Source: Streptomyces corynorhini
GTDB taxonomy: Bacteria; Actinomycetota; Actinomycetes; Streptomycetales; Streptomycetaceae
DNA: 48,407 nt
Assembly (NCBI RefSeq): GCF_003346515.1
Contig: NZ_QQNA01000057.1
Coordinates: 1-48,407 of the forward strand
Direction of reading: 5' to 3'
The notes below the pieces were generated by a model. It did not search any database and was not told the DNA's origin. It was given only the letters and a program-made list of their open reading frames with translations. Shown here in pieces: positions 23,964 through 32,284 of this stretch (its first letter is position 1; each line of letters begins with the position of its first letter). The translations under genes and the position numbers were made by a program.

Positions 23964-25958
23964 TTGCGCGACACCGTCCCCCCACGTCCCAGAGCGGTGT
24001 TCGCGCGCGGTCGCGCGCTGACGGCCGGGAGCGTCGTCGCGTGTGCCGCGTTGTTGCTGCCGCTGGTCTCGGCCGCTCCCTCCGCCACCGCCGAGCAGCC
24101 GGGCTCCGGCTCCCTGCAGGGCGCGTTCGCGGCGGCGGCGGCACGCTACCGGGTGCCGGAGAGCGTGCTGCTGGGGGTGGCGTACCTCCAGTCGCGCTGG
24201 GACACGCACAGCGGCGCGCCGAGCGTCACCGGCGGCTACGGGCCGATGCATCTGACGGACGCCAGGACGGCGCTGGCCGAGGCGCCGCACCACTCGGATC
24301 CCTCGGAGGACGCGCGCGGCGACGCGTCGCGGCCGGTGAGGACCGGCGCCGGGGCGGCGCTTCCCGCGCCGTCCGCGCTGCCCGCCCGGCTGCGTACCCT
24401 GGACCGCGCCGCGGAGCTGACCGGGCTGTCCGCCCAGGAACTGCGGCGCGGCGCGGCAGCCAATGTCCGGGGCGGGGCCGCGCTGCTGGCCTCGGCCCAG
24501 CGGGAGCTGGGCGAGCCGCTGAGCGCCGATCCGGCCGACTGGTTCGGGGCGGTGGCCCGGTTCTCCGGCGCGGACGACTCGGCGACGGCGTCGGCCTATG
24601 CCCAGGACGTGTACGAGGTGATCCGTACCGGCGAGCGGCGCACCACGGACAGCGGCCAGCGCGTGACGCTGCGCGCGGTCCCGGGAGCGCGGCCCGACAC
24701 CTCCCGGCTGGGGCGGCTCGGGCTGCGCGCGGGGAACGCGGCGGGCACGGAGTGTCCGAAGACGGTCTCGTGCACCTGGATCCCCGCGCCGTACGAGGAG
24801 TTCGGCGAGGGCGACTACGGCAACCACGATCTGGCCGACCGGCCGGCGTCGCAGTCGGTCGACTACATCGTCGTCCATGACACCGAGGGGTCCTGGGACA
24901 CCACGCTCAAGCTGGTCCAGGACCCGCGGTACGTGTCGTGGCACTACACGCTGCGCTCGTCGGACGGGTTCATCGCCCAGCACGTCCGTACGAAGGACGT
25001 CGGCTGGCACGCGGGCAACTGGTACGTCAACGCCAAGTCGGTCGGTCTGGAGCACGAGGGCTTCCTGGCGGCGCCCGACGCCTGGTACACGGAGGCGATG
25101 TACCGCACGTCGGCGCGGCTGGTGGCGTATCTGGCGAAGAAGTACTCCGTGCCGCTGGACCGCCGGCACATCCTGGGGCACGACACGGTGCCGGGCACGA
25201 CCACGGCGACGATTCCGGGCATGCACACCGATCCGGGTCCCTACTGGGACTGGGCGCACTACTTCGAGCTGCTCGGCAAGCCGTTCCGGACGACGGCGGG
25301 GGCGCGCGCGGGCGTGGTGACGATCCGTCCCGACTACGTGGCCAACCAGCCGTCGTACACGGGGTGCGAGAAGCCGGACCAGGCGTGTGCCCCGCACGGC
25401 TCGGCGGCCGTACGGCTGTACACCGCGCCGGACGAGAACGCGCCGCTGGTGAAGGACGTCGGGCTGCGTCCCGGCGGTGCGGACTCCACGATCGACGTCA
25501 ATGACGTGGGGGCCCGTGCCACGACCGGCCAGCAGTACGCGGTGGCGGGCCGCTCCGGCGACTGGACGTCGATCTGGTATCTCGGCCAGAAGGCGTGGTT
25601 CCGTGATCCGCGCAGTGCTCCGACCGCCGTGGGCGCCGCGGCCGAGGTGCTGACGCCGAGGAAGGGGCTCGCGGAGATCCCGGTGTACGGGCGGGCCTAT
25701 CCGGAGGCGGCGGCGTATCCGGCGGGCGTGCCGGTGCAGGCGGTCTCGGCGTTCCCGTACAAGCTGCTCGCGGGGCAGCGCTACGTGGTGGGCGGCGAGG
25801 TTCCGGGCGAGTACTACTACGCGCCCTCCTTCGACACCTCGGGCCACCGGGTGGTGCGGGGCGAGGAGCGCTACTGCGAGATCCAGTTCGGACATCGGGT
25901 CGCCTATGTGAGGGCGTCCGATGTCGAGGTACGTCCGGCGGGCCGCCCGCGCGGCTGA
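23964..25958 (+). CDS. Secreted N-acetylmuramoyl-L-alanine amidase with SLT-like N-terminal region
   Basis: 664 aa from a TTG start that has a textbook GGAGG five bases upstream. A signal peptide (RALTAGSVVACAALLLPLVS) is followed by an SLT-like segment (FAAAAARYRVPESVLLGVAY, LQSRWDTHSGAPSVTGGYGP, MHLTD) at about 50-100; where lysozyme-type lytic transglycosylases have a catalytic Glu, this has Q/S, so it is probably non-catalytic. The Amidase_2 domain is at about 290-440: DYIVVHDTEGSWDTT (zinc His), VSWHYTLRSSDGFIAQHV, AKSVGLEHEGFL, ILGHDTVPGTTTATIPGMHT then DPGPYWDW (second His and Asp/His region). The C-terminal 200 residues look like SH3-like wall-binding repeats (AVRLYTAPDENAPLVKDVG, GDWTSIWYLGQKAWF). 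Cleaves the lactyl-L-Ala bond of peptidoglycan. Confidence 0.92.
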   Translation: MRDTVPPRPRAVFARGRALTAGSVVACAALLLPLVSAAPSATAEQPGSGSLQGAFAAAAARYRVPESVLLGVAYLQSRWDTHSGAPSVTGGYGPMHLTDARTALAEAPHHSDPSEDARGDASRPVRTGAGAALPAPSALPARLRTLDRAAELTGLSAQELRRGAAANVRGGAALLASAQRELGEPLSADPADWFGAVARFSGADDSATASAYAQDVYEVIRTGERRTTDSGQRVTLRAVPGARPDTSRLGRLGLRAGNAAGTECPKTVSCTWIPAPYEEFGEGDYGNHDLADRPASQSVDYIVVHDTEGSWDTTLKLVQDPRYVSWHYTLRSSDGFIAQHVRTKDVGWHAGNWYVNAKSVGLEHEGFLAAPDAWYTEAMYRTSARLVAYLAKKYSVPLDRRHILGHDTVPGTTTATIPGMHTDPGPYWDWAHYFELLGKPFRTTAGARAGVVTIRPDYVANQPSYTGCEKPDQACAPHGSAAVRLYTAPDENAPLVKDVGLRPGGADSTIDVNDVGARATTGQQYAVAGRSGDWTSIWYLGQKAWFRDPRSAPTAVGAAAEVLTPRKGLAEIPVYGRAYPEAAAYPAGVPVQAVSAFPYKLLAGQRYVVGGEVPGEYYYAPSFDTSGHRVVRGEERYCEIQFGHRVAYVRASDVEVRPAGRPRG

Positions 25959-25979
25959 CCGGACCGTCGAGGGGGATGT

Positions 25980-26016
25980 CGGGCGTCGCCGGCCGCGGGG
26001 GTGCCGGTGACGCCCG
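25980..26016. terminator. Hairpin between amidase and baeRF3 genes
   Basis: cgggcgtcgccgg (25980-25992) and ccggtgacgcccg (26004-26016) pair at 12 of 13, 11-bp spacer, between convergent stops at 25958 and 26047. Confidence 0.65.
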
Positions 26017-26046
26017 GCACCTGCGTCTCTCCGGGGTGCGCCGCCG

Positions 26047-27156
26047 TCAGTAGCGCAGGACGGCGGCGATGCGGTCGTGGCCCGCGAGGGTGTCGTCCGG
26101 CAGGAAGACCACCTCGGCGCCGCCGTCGAGGCCCGCTTCGACCAGTTCGTCGACGATGTCGTCGCGCACGTCGGGAGAGGCGGCGCTCTGCCCGTCCACC
26201 GGCACGAGATGGCCGTCGCAGACCCGGACCGTACGGCGGTAGTGCTCTTCGAGCGCCACCAGCCGGGCCCGCTTCTCGCGCACCGACTCCCAGACCTCGT
26301 CGAGGCCCGCGGCGAAGGTCCGCCGCCCCTTGGCCTCGTCCAGCCGGGTCAGCACCTCGGCCAGCTCGCGGCGGGCGTGTTCCGCGACGAGCGGTCCGAT
26401 CTCCCGGAGCAGGACCGGGGCGGGCCCGTCGGTCAGGCCGCCCTTGACCAGCCGCCCGGCGGCCCGGTGGGTGGCGTGGCCCGCCTCCCGCAGCAGGGCG
26501 AGCGCCGGGGCGAGGCCGACCAGGTGCAGCGGCCGGGGGCGGCGGGCCAGCACCGCGCCCGCCGCCTCGTCCACGGAGCGCAGGAAGCGGCGGGTCTCCT
26601 CGTCGCGGAAGGTGCTCGGGGTGTCGCCGACGCGTTCCTCGCGTTCGACGTCCCAGCTCTCCTCGGGCGGCGTCATGGGGAATCCGTCGCCGTGATGCTC
26701 GTACAGGGACTCGCCGGAGCCGCTCCAGAGCGTCGCGCGGTCGGCGGCGACCCCGAGGACCCAGTAGGGGCGGGACTGCGCGGTCGCGGCCACCAGGTTG
26801 CGGGTGAGGTAGGTGTCGGCGAGGACGACGCGCTCGGGGACCTCGCGCGGCAGGTACCAGATCCGGTGCTCCCCGGCGTCGGCGGCGAGCAGCAGCCCGT
26901 CCAGCGCGTGGCGCAGGTCGACCTCGGCGACGGCGTCATCGAGCTGCTGTCTGACCGCCGTTCTGGTGTGCCGGTCCAGGCCGGGGTCGGCGTCCAGCCG
27001 GTGCCCGGCCTCGGTGAGGAGGTTGCGCAGCCGTACGGTGTCCTGCTCCTTGTGGCGCTCCCGCCGGTGGGTGGGCATGGTCAGGGTGACGGCGGGATAG
27101 GGGCGCGGTGTTCGCAGTTCTCGCAGGACGTCGGGCGTCAGAGCGTTGCTGTCCAT
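26047..27156 (-). CDS. baeRF3 family protein (bacterial archaeo-eukaryotic release-factor-like)
   Basis: 369 aa, soluble. Opens MDSNALTPDVLRELRTPRPY then PAVTLTMPTHR, the N-terminal beta-strand pattern of baeRF proteins. Later text IWYLPREVPERVVLADTYLT, RPRPLHLVGLAPALALLREA and VRVCDGHLVPVDGQSAASPD follows the eRF1-like domain 2/3 layout. The C-terminus is GGAEVVFLPDDTLAGHDRIA. baeRF proteins were described by comparative genomics as relatives of eRF1/Pelota with a possible part in ribosome rescue or in hibernation; function in Streptomyces is not established. ATG at 27156 with GAAAGG five bases upstream. Downstream of the GH95 gene on the same strand, 125 bp apart. Confidence 0.75.
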   Translation of the reverse strand: MDSNALTPDVLRELRTPRPYPAVTLTMPTHRRERHKEQDTVRLRNLLTEAGHRLDADPGLDRHTRTAVRQQLDDAVAEVDLRHALDGLLLAADAGEHRIWYLPREVPERVVLADTYLTRNLVAATAQSRPYWVLGVAADRATLWSGSGESLYEHHGDGFPMTPPEESWDVEREERVGDTPSTFRDEETRRFLRSVDEAAGAVLARRPRPLHLVGLAPALALLREAGHATHRAAGRLVKGGLTDGPAPVLLREIGPLVAEHARRELAEVLTRLDEAKGRRTFAAGLDEVWESVREKRARLVALEEHYRRTVRVCDGHLVPVDGQSAASPDVRDDIVDELVEAGLDGGAEVVFLPDDTLAGHDRIAAVLRY

Positions 27157-27281
27157 GCTGGCCTTTCGCGCCAAGGAGGTCCGGCAGCGGGTGAGCGGGC
27201 CCCGCTCGTCCATCCATGGTGCGTGATGCGGCGCGCTTCCGCAGAGCGGTGCCCGGGAGGGCCGCCCGGCGGGGGCCGCGG

Positions 27282-29741
27282 TCAGGGGCTGCCGGGGAAG
27301 GTGTACGTGTCGCCCGCGCTCACGCGCAGGGTCCGTTCGCCGTCCGGGAACAGCGTGCAGCGCAGCGTCAGCTCGCCGGTGACCGCCGCGTGCAGCGCGA
27401 GCCGGGTGGCCCTGCCGTCCCGCCAGGTGATGTCGAGGGTGGCGCCGCCGCGCGCCCGCAGGCCGGTGACCCGGCCGTGTGGCCAGCGGGCGGGCAGTGC
27501 GGGCAGGATCTCGATCGGCCCGTGCTGGCTCTGTACGAGCATCTCGGCGATCCCGGCGGTGGCGCCGTGGTTCCCGTCGAGCTGGAAGGGCGGGTGGGTG
27601 TCCCAGAGGTTGGGCAGCGTGGAGTGGGTGAGCAGCTCGGCGAGCATGGTGTGGGCGCGGTCGCCTGCGCGCAGCCGCGCCCAGAAGTTGATCTTCCATG
27701 CCTTGCTCCAGCCGGTGCCTCCGTCGCCGCGCGCGGTCAGTGCCACCTGGGCGGCCTCCGCCAGGGCGGTGCCCGCCTCGACGCGGCGGCCGGGGTGGAG
27801 GGCGAAGAGGTGCGAGAGGTGGCGGTGGTCGTCGTGCTGGCTGTCGGTGTCGGTCTTCCACTCCTGGAGCTGGCCCCAGGAGCCGACGCGCAGCCCCGGG
27901 TCGAGCTGTTCGAGCGCCGCGCCCAGCCGGGTGCGGAAGTCCGGGTCGTCCCCGAGGACCGTGGCGGCCTCCAGGGCGTTGGTAAGCAGGTCGTGCACGA
28001 TCTGCTGGGACATCGAGGCACCGGCCGTGAAGTCGCCGTGTTCCGGTGAGTAGCTGGGGGTGACGACGAGTCGTCCGTCGCGCGGGTCGGTGCGCAGGTT
28101 GGCGAGCCAGAACTCGGCGGCCTCCCGCATCACCGGGTAGGCGGTGTCCCGCAGATAGCCGGTGGAGCCGCTGAAGCGGTAGTGGTCGTAGAGCTGCTGG
28201 GTGAGCCAGGCGGCGGCCTCCGGGAACCAGAAGGCGGTCGCCCAGTCGTGCACGCCGGTGAATCCGTACGGGGTGGTCTCGTTGTGCACGACCCAGCCCG
28301 GGGTGCCGAAGAGGGCGCGGGCGCTGCGGCGGCCGGGGGCGCGCAGCGACTCGACGAAGCGGTCGTAGGGGGCGGTGGTCTCGGCGAGGTTGGTGGTCTC
28401 GGCGGGCCAGTAGGTCATCTGGAGGTTGATGTTGGTGTGGTAATCCGCCGACCAGGGCGGGGCGGTGACGTTGTTCCAGACGCCCTGGAGGTTGGCCGGG
28501 AGCGAACCGGGGCGGGAGGAGGCGATGAGCAGGTAGCGGCCGTACTGGAAGAACAGCGCTTCGAGCGCCCGGTCCGCGGCGCCCGGCCCGCCGGTGTAGC
28601 CGCTCAGCAGCCGGTCGGTGGGCAGGTCGGCCCCGGTCTGGTCCTGGCCGAGGTCGAGGCGGACCCGGTCGAAGAGGGCGCGGTGGTCGCGTACATGGTC
28701 GGCGCGCAGCGCCTCGTACGGGCGGGCGAGCGCCGCGTCGACGGCCTCGGTGACGGCGCGGTGCGGGTCCTCGCCCCGGTAGTGGGGGTGGGTGTCGGCG
28801 TAGTCGGTACCGGCGGCGAGGACGAAGCGGGCGCTGTGCGCGCCGCTGACGGTGAGGGTGCCGTCGGGGCCGGCGGTGACCGTGCCCCCGTCGGCCGCCA
28901 CCCGGATCTGGGCCTCGAAGCGCAGCCCGTTGTCCTGGAGCGCGCCCCTGACGGTGAGCCGGTCGCCCGCGGTCGTGGCGGTGAAGTCGGCGCGCGGGGA
29001 GACGTAGCGCAGGGTGAGGGCGGTCCGTCCCGGCCGGTCGGCGGCGAACCGGCCGCTGATGACCGAGGCGGGGTGGGAGGCGAAGAACTCCCTGGTGTAC
29101 GTGGTGCCCCGGTGGGCGTAGGTGACGGCGGCGAGCGCGGACGCGAGGTCCAGGGAGCGCCGGTAGGAGGCGTCGGGGGCGGTCGGCGCGCCGGGGACGT
29201 CGAGTTCGAGATCGCCGAGTACCTGATAGGCGCCGTAGCCGCGCCTCGGGCGGCCGAGTTCGGCGGCGACCGTGTCCGGGTCGAGCGCTCCTTCGGCGTC
29301 GATACGCCGCTGGACGGCGGCGAGGGCGGCGGGGCCGGGACCGGATTCGGGGCTTCCGGGGCCGGACGCGAGGCCGTCGGGGCCGGGTCCGGGACCGTCG
29401 CCGTGGTCGTATCCGCCGGTGGCCCCGGGCCCGCCGGTCCACAGCGACTTCTCGTTGAGGGTGAGCCGCTCCGTGGTGAGGGTGCCGAAGACACCGGCGC
29501 CGAGCGCTCCGCTGCCGATGGGCAGTGATTCGCGCTCCCAGTCGGTGGCGGGCGTGCGGTACCGGAGCACAGGGGCGACGGATGCGACGGATGCGACGGA
29601 TCCAGCAAATTCATCGGATGAATCACGGACGGGGTCGGCTCCGGGGTCTGCTCCGAGGTCTCCTCGAACTGCCGTGACCGGCCTGCTGCTTGCGCTGTTC
29701 GTGGCGGTGGGGCTGGCGCTGTGACTCGTCCCGGACGTCAT
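27282..29741 (-). CDS. GH95 family alpha-L-fucosidase/galactosidase
   Basis: 819 aa. Strand-rich N-domain with ATDWERESLPIGSGALGAGV and RLTLNEKSLWTGGPGATGGY, the GH95 entry signature, then the (alpha/alpha)6 domain. Active-site parts known from the bifidobacterial enzyme are visible: NLQGVWNN, YHTNINLQMTYWPAETTNL with the two Asn that activate water, VTPSYSPEHG with the acid Glu, and FQLDGNHGATAGIAEML with the Asp. It should release alpha-1,2-linked L-fucose (or L-galactose) from oligosaccharides. No signal peptide is seen; the first 60 residues are low-complexity (Ser/Thr/Asp/Gly, ASVASVASVAP). ATG at 29741 lies seven bases after TACCGT, suggesting a leaderless mRNA. Confidence 0.93.
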   Translation of the reverse strand: MTSGTSHSASPTATNSASSRPVTAVRGDLGADPGADPVRDSSDEFAGSVASVASVAPVLRYRTPATDWERESLPIGSGALGAGVFGTLTTERLTLNEKSLWTGGPGATGGYDHGDGPGPGPDGLASGPGSPESGPGPAALAAVQRRIDAEGALDPDTVAAELGRPRRGYGAYQVLGDLELDVPGAPTAPDASYRRSLDLASALAAVTYAHRGTTYTREFFASHPASVISGRFAADRPGRTALTLRYVSPRADFTATTAGDRLTVRGALQDNGLRFEAQIRVAADGGTVTAGPDGTLTVSGAHSARFVLAAGTDYADTHPHYRGEDPHRAVTEAVDAALARPYEALRADHVRDHRALFDRVRLDLGQDQTGADLPTDRLLSGYTGGPGAADRALEALFFQYGRYLLIASSRPGSLPANLQGVWNNVTAPPWSADYHTNINLQMTYWPAETTNLAETTAPYDRFVESLRAPGRRSARALFGTPGWVVHNETTPYGFTGVHDWATAFWFPEAAAWLTQQLYDHYRFSGSTGYLRDTAYPVMREAAEFWLANLRTDPRDGRLVVTPSYSPEHGDFTAGASMSQQIVHDLLTNALEAATVLGDDPDFRTRLGAALEQLDPGLRVGSWGQLQEWKTDTDSQHDDHRHLSHLFALHPGRRVEAGTALAEAAQVALTARGDGGTGWSKAWKINFWARLRAGDRAHTMLAELLTHSTLPNLWDTHPPFQLDGNHGATAGIAEMLVQSQHGPIEILPALPARWPHGRVTGLRARGGATLDITWRDGRATRLALHAAVTGELTLRCTLFPDGERTLRVSAGDTYTFPGSP

Positions 29742-29748
29742 GACCAGT

Positions 29749-29778
29749 ACGGTAAAAGTCCGATGACTGATGCGGCAA
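29749..29778 (-). promoter_or_regulatory. Leaderless promoter candidate for the GH95 gene
   Basis: Minus strand: TTGCCG (29773-29778), 18-bp spacer, TACCGT (29749-29754), then seven bases to the ATG at 29741. No Shine-Dalgarno is present, so the transcript may start at the A of ATG. Confidence 0.5.
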
Positions 29779-29885
29779 GGGATCAGCGGGACGACATGGC
29801 GTCTCCGCGTGGCAGGCCGGAGGGCACCACGCGAAGACGGCGGGGAGACGGCGGGAGCGGGCGGACCGGGCCGGGGGAGCCGGGC

Positions 29886-30386
29886 TCAGCCCTGCTGGAA
29901 CAGCTCCGCCGGCAGCGGCTTGAGCAGGGCGTACAGATCGTCGGTGATCGGCCGGTCCCAGCTGGCGATGGTGACCAGCACCTTGTCGCTGCGGTCGAAC
30001 TGCACGCAGGAGATGCGGCTTTCCGAGAGCTTGAGGCGGCGCACGATCAGCAGGTTGTCCCCCTGCATCACCGGCATGTCCTCGGCGTCGACGACCTCGA
30101 CCGGCTCCTCGTTCTCCAGGGCGAGCAGCAGTTGGGCCACCTCGAACGGGATCTGCCCCTCCGCCAGCTCGCGGGCCGGGGAGCCCTCCGGGAGGTTGCC
30201 GATGATCATCGAGGGGCCGCGGCCGCCGAACAGGTCGTACCGGAGGAAGACACCCTGGCAGCTGCCGTCGGGCGCGGGCAGCAGCCCGGCGCCCAGATTG
30301 CCGGGCCAGTCACCCGGGTCCATGGCCAGGACATCGAAGTCCGGGCCCGCGGGTGTGGCGGCGCTGCGGCGGCGGAGAAAGGACAT
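29886..30386 (-). CDS. Conserved Streptomyces hypothetical protein
   Basis: 166 aa, soluble, acidic overall. Not recognised as a named family. Text: SFLRRRS at the N-terminus, FDVLAMDPGDWPGNLGAGLL, GVFLRYDLFGGRGPSMIIGN, FEVAQLLLALENEEPVEVVD, VRRLKLSESRISCVQFDRSD, VLVTIASWDRPITDDLYALL. The pattern is a mixed alpha/beta domain without catalytic motif, reminiscent of SseB-like or immunity-type small proteins, but this is only a resemblance. ATG at 30386 has GGTGGG upstream. The gap to the GH95 start is about 145 bp, same direction relative to the neighbour on the right (DUF397 gene, also minus strand). Confidence 0.75.
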   Translation of the reverse strand: MSFLRRRSAATPAGPDFDVLAMDPGDWPGNLGAGLLPAPDGSCQGVFLRYDLFGGRGPSMIIGNLPEGSPARELAEGQIPFEVAQLLLALENEEPVEVVDAEDMPVMQGDNLLIVRRLKLSESRISCVQFDRSDKVLVTIASWDRPITDDLYALLKPLPAELFQQG

Positions 30387-30470
30387 CCCACCATGGTACG
30401 GGTTCACGCCACTTCCTCGGAGCCGGGTGGACCGGCCCCGAAGGCCAGGGGCCGGTCCGTGGCGGCCGGT

Positions 30471-30713
30471 TCAGGTCAGGTCGAACTCGCCGTCACGCGC
30501 GTTGATCACGAAGGCCCGCCACTCGGCGGGGGTGAAGATCAACGACGGCTTCTCCGGGCGACCGCTGTTGCGCATGGCGATGAAGCCCTCGACGAAGGCG
30601 ATCTGGACGTCACCCGCGCCTCGGCTGCCCGAGCGCCACTGCGCTTCGCTCAGGTCCGGTTCCGGCTTGTCCCAGCCCGATTGCGGCTTCTGGGTGGTGA
30701 TGCTTTCGGCCAC
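30471..30713 (-). CDS. DUF397 domain protein
   Basis: 80 aa. The family motif is clear: QWRSGSRGAGDVQIAFVEGF, IAMRNSGRPEKPSLIFTPAE, WRAFVINARDGEFDLT. DUF397 genes in Streptomyces are usually next to an XRE-type regulator gene and are thought to be its small partner (BldB-like/WhiJ-type pairs). Here no XRE gene is adjacent; the left neighbour is the unknown 166-aa protein on the same strand. ATG at 30713 is supported by position; GGAGCGGG lies upstream. Confidence 0.92.
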   Translation of the reverse strand: MAESITTQKPQSGWDKPEPDLSEAQWRSGSRGAGDVQIAFVEGFIAMRNSGRPEKPSLIFTPAEWRAFVINARDGEFDLT

Positions 30714-30888
30714 GTCCCGCTCCTCCCGCTGTGTCGTCCCGGGGTCAGCCTATCGACCGCCGCCGGTCCGGGACAGGCCACGTCCGCGGGTCGCGGGCGG
30801 GCGGCCTGGCGCCGTCAGGAACCCCTCGGCGCGGCGGGTGCCGCACCCCTTGACGCCCGGCGGCGCTCCTGGATTACTGATCCCGGGG

Positions 30889-30914
30889 CGATCAACCGAA
30901 TGATCGGTCGATCG
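30889..30914. promoter_or_regulatory. Inverted repeat at the paaK promoter (TetR/PaaR-type operator candidate)
   Basis: cgatcaaccga (30889-30899) and tcggtcgatcg (30904-30914) pair at 10 of 11 with a 4-bp centre. TTGACG at 30850-30855 could be the -35. The site lies 48-73 bp before the paaK ATG, near the expected transcript start. ACCGA-n4-TCGGT cores are common for TetR repressors of phenylacetate genes. No TetR gene is adjacent. Confidence 0.55.
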
Positions 30915-30961
30915 CTCCGCCGTGGGTGACCGCAGGGCCCGAGGGACCGGGAGGGAGCACC

Positions 30962-32284
30962 ATGACACCTCTGCTGGACGCGGCGGAACGTCTCGGCGCC
31001 GAGGAGCTGGCCGCACTGCAACTGGAGCGGCTGCGCCGCACCCTGCGCCACGCCTACGACCGGGTCGGCTTCTACCGGGACGCCTTCGACCGGGCGGGGC
31101 TGCGCCCCGAGGACTGCCGCTCGCTCGCCGATCTGGCGCGGTTCCCGTTCACCGGCAAGGAGGACCTGCGGGACAACTACCCGTTCGGCATGTTCGCCGT
31201 GGACCGCCGCGAGGTCCGCCGTATCCACGCCTCCAGCGGCACCACGGGACGGCCGACCGTCGTCGGTTACACGCAGCGGGACCTGGACACCTGGGCCGAG
31301 GTGGTGGCGCGCTCGATCCGGGCGGCCGGCGGACGCGCCGGGGACCGGGTCCATGTGGCCTACGGCTACGGGCTGTTCACCGGCGGCCTCGGCGCCCACT
31401 ACGGGGCCGAGCGGCTGGGCTGTACGGTGATCCCCGCCTCCGGGGGCATGACCGCCCGGCAGGTCGGGCTGATCCAGGACTTCCGTCCCGAGATCATCAT
31501 GGTGACCCCCTCCTACATGCTGACGCTGCTCGACGAGTTCGAGCGCCAGGGCGTCGACCCCCGGACCACCTCGCTGCGCGTGGGGATCTTCGGGGCCGAG
31601 CCGTGGACCGAGGAGATGCGGCGGGAGATCGAGGAGCGGTTCGCGATCGACGCGGTCGACATCTACGGGCTGTCGGAGGTGATGGGGCCCGGAGTCTCCC
31701 AGGAGTGCGTCGAGACCAAGGACGGCCCGCACATCTGGGAGGACCACTTCTACCCGGAGGTGGTCGATCCGGTCACCGGCGAGGTGCTGCCGGACGGCGA
31801 GGAGGGCGAGTTGGTCTTCACGTCGCTCACCAAGGAGGCCATGCCGGTGATCCGTTACCGGACCCGGGATCTCACCCGGCTGCTGCCCGGCACCGCCCGG
31901 CCCTTCCGGCGGATGGCCCGGATCACCGGCAGGACCGACGACCTGATGATCGTGCGCGGGGTGAACCTCTTCCCCACGCAGATCGAGGAGATCGTGCTGC
32001 GCACGCCGGGGGTGGCCCCGCACTTCCAGCTCCGGCTGGAGCGCGCGGGGCGGCTGGACGCGCTGACCGTACGGGTGGAGGCGCGGGCCGGCGCGAGCGG
32101 GGAGGAGCGCGCGGCGGCGGGCCGGGCGATCGGCGCGGCGGTGAAGGACGGGGTGGGGGTCTCGGTGGCGGTCGAGGTGGTCGATCCGCTGACGCTGGAG
32201 CGGTCGGCGGGCAAGAGCAGGCGCGTCGTGGACCTCAGGACGGACGGCGCGGCGGGACGGGGCGGTCCCGCGGTCACGGGCTGA
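30962..32284 (+). CDS. paaK: Phenylacetate-CoA ligase
   Basis: 440 aa. Adenylate-forming enzyme that makes phenylacetyl-CoA from phenylacetate, CoA and ATP, the first step of the aerobic phenylacetate pathway. Motifs: ASSGTTGRPTVVGYT (ATP loop) near 81-95, VAYGYGLFTGGLGAHYGAER, IFGAEPWTEEMRREIEERF, DIYGLSEVMGPGVSQECVET, RYRTRDLTRLLPG, and GRTDDLMIVRGVNLFPTQIE, which is the hinge and C-terminal domain of PaaK. Length is normal. ATG at 30962 follows GGGAGG. The other paa genes (epoxidase paaABCDE and beyond) are not in the window, so this may serve aryl-CoA formation more widely. Its stop overlaps the convergent antiporter gene by 11 bp. Confidence 0.93.
   Translation: MTPLLDAAERLGAEELAALQLERLRRTLRHAYDRVGFYRDAFDRAGLRPEDCRSLADLARFPFTGKEDLRDNYPFGMFAVDRREVRRIHASSGTTGRPTVVGYTQRDLDTWAEVVARSIRAAGGRAGDRVHVAYGYGLFTGGLGAHYGAERLGCTVIPASGGMTARQVGLIQDFRPEIIMVTPSYMLTLLDEFERQGVDPRTTSLRVGIFGAEPWTEEMRREIEERFAIDAVDIYGLSEVMGPGVSQECVETKDGPHIWEDHFYPEVVDPVTGEVLPDGEEGELVFTSLTKEAMPVIRYRTRDLTRLLPGTARPFRRMARITGRTDDLMIVRGVNLFPTQIEEIVLRTPGVAPHFQLRLERAGRLDALTVRVEARAGASGEERAAAGRAIGAAVKDGVGVSVAVEVVDPLTLERSAGKSRRVVDLRTDGAAGRGGPAVTG

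Noticed and set aside
29272..29724. Plus-strand frame ending in a hydrophobic peptide (TGLLLALFVAVGLAL)
   Set aside because: It is antisense to the low-complexity N-terminus of the GH95 enzyme and has no ribosome site; the hydrophobic end is a by-product of Ser/Ala/Thr codons on the other strand.
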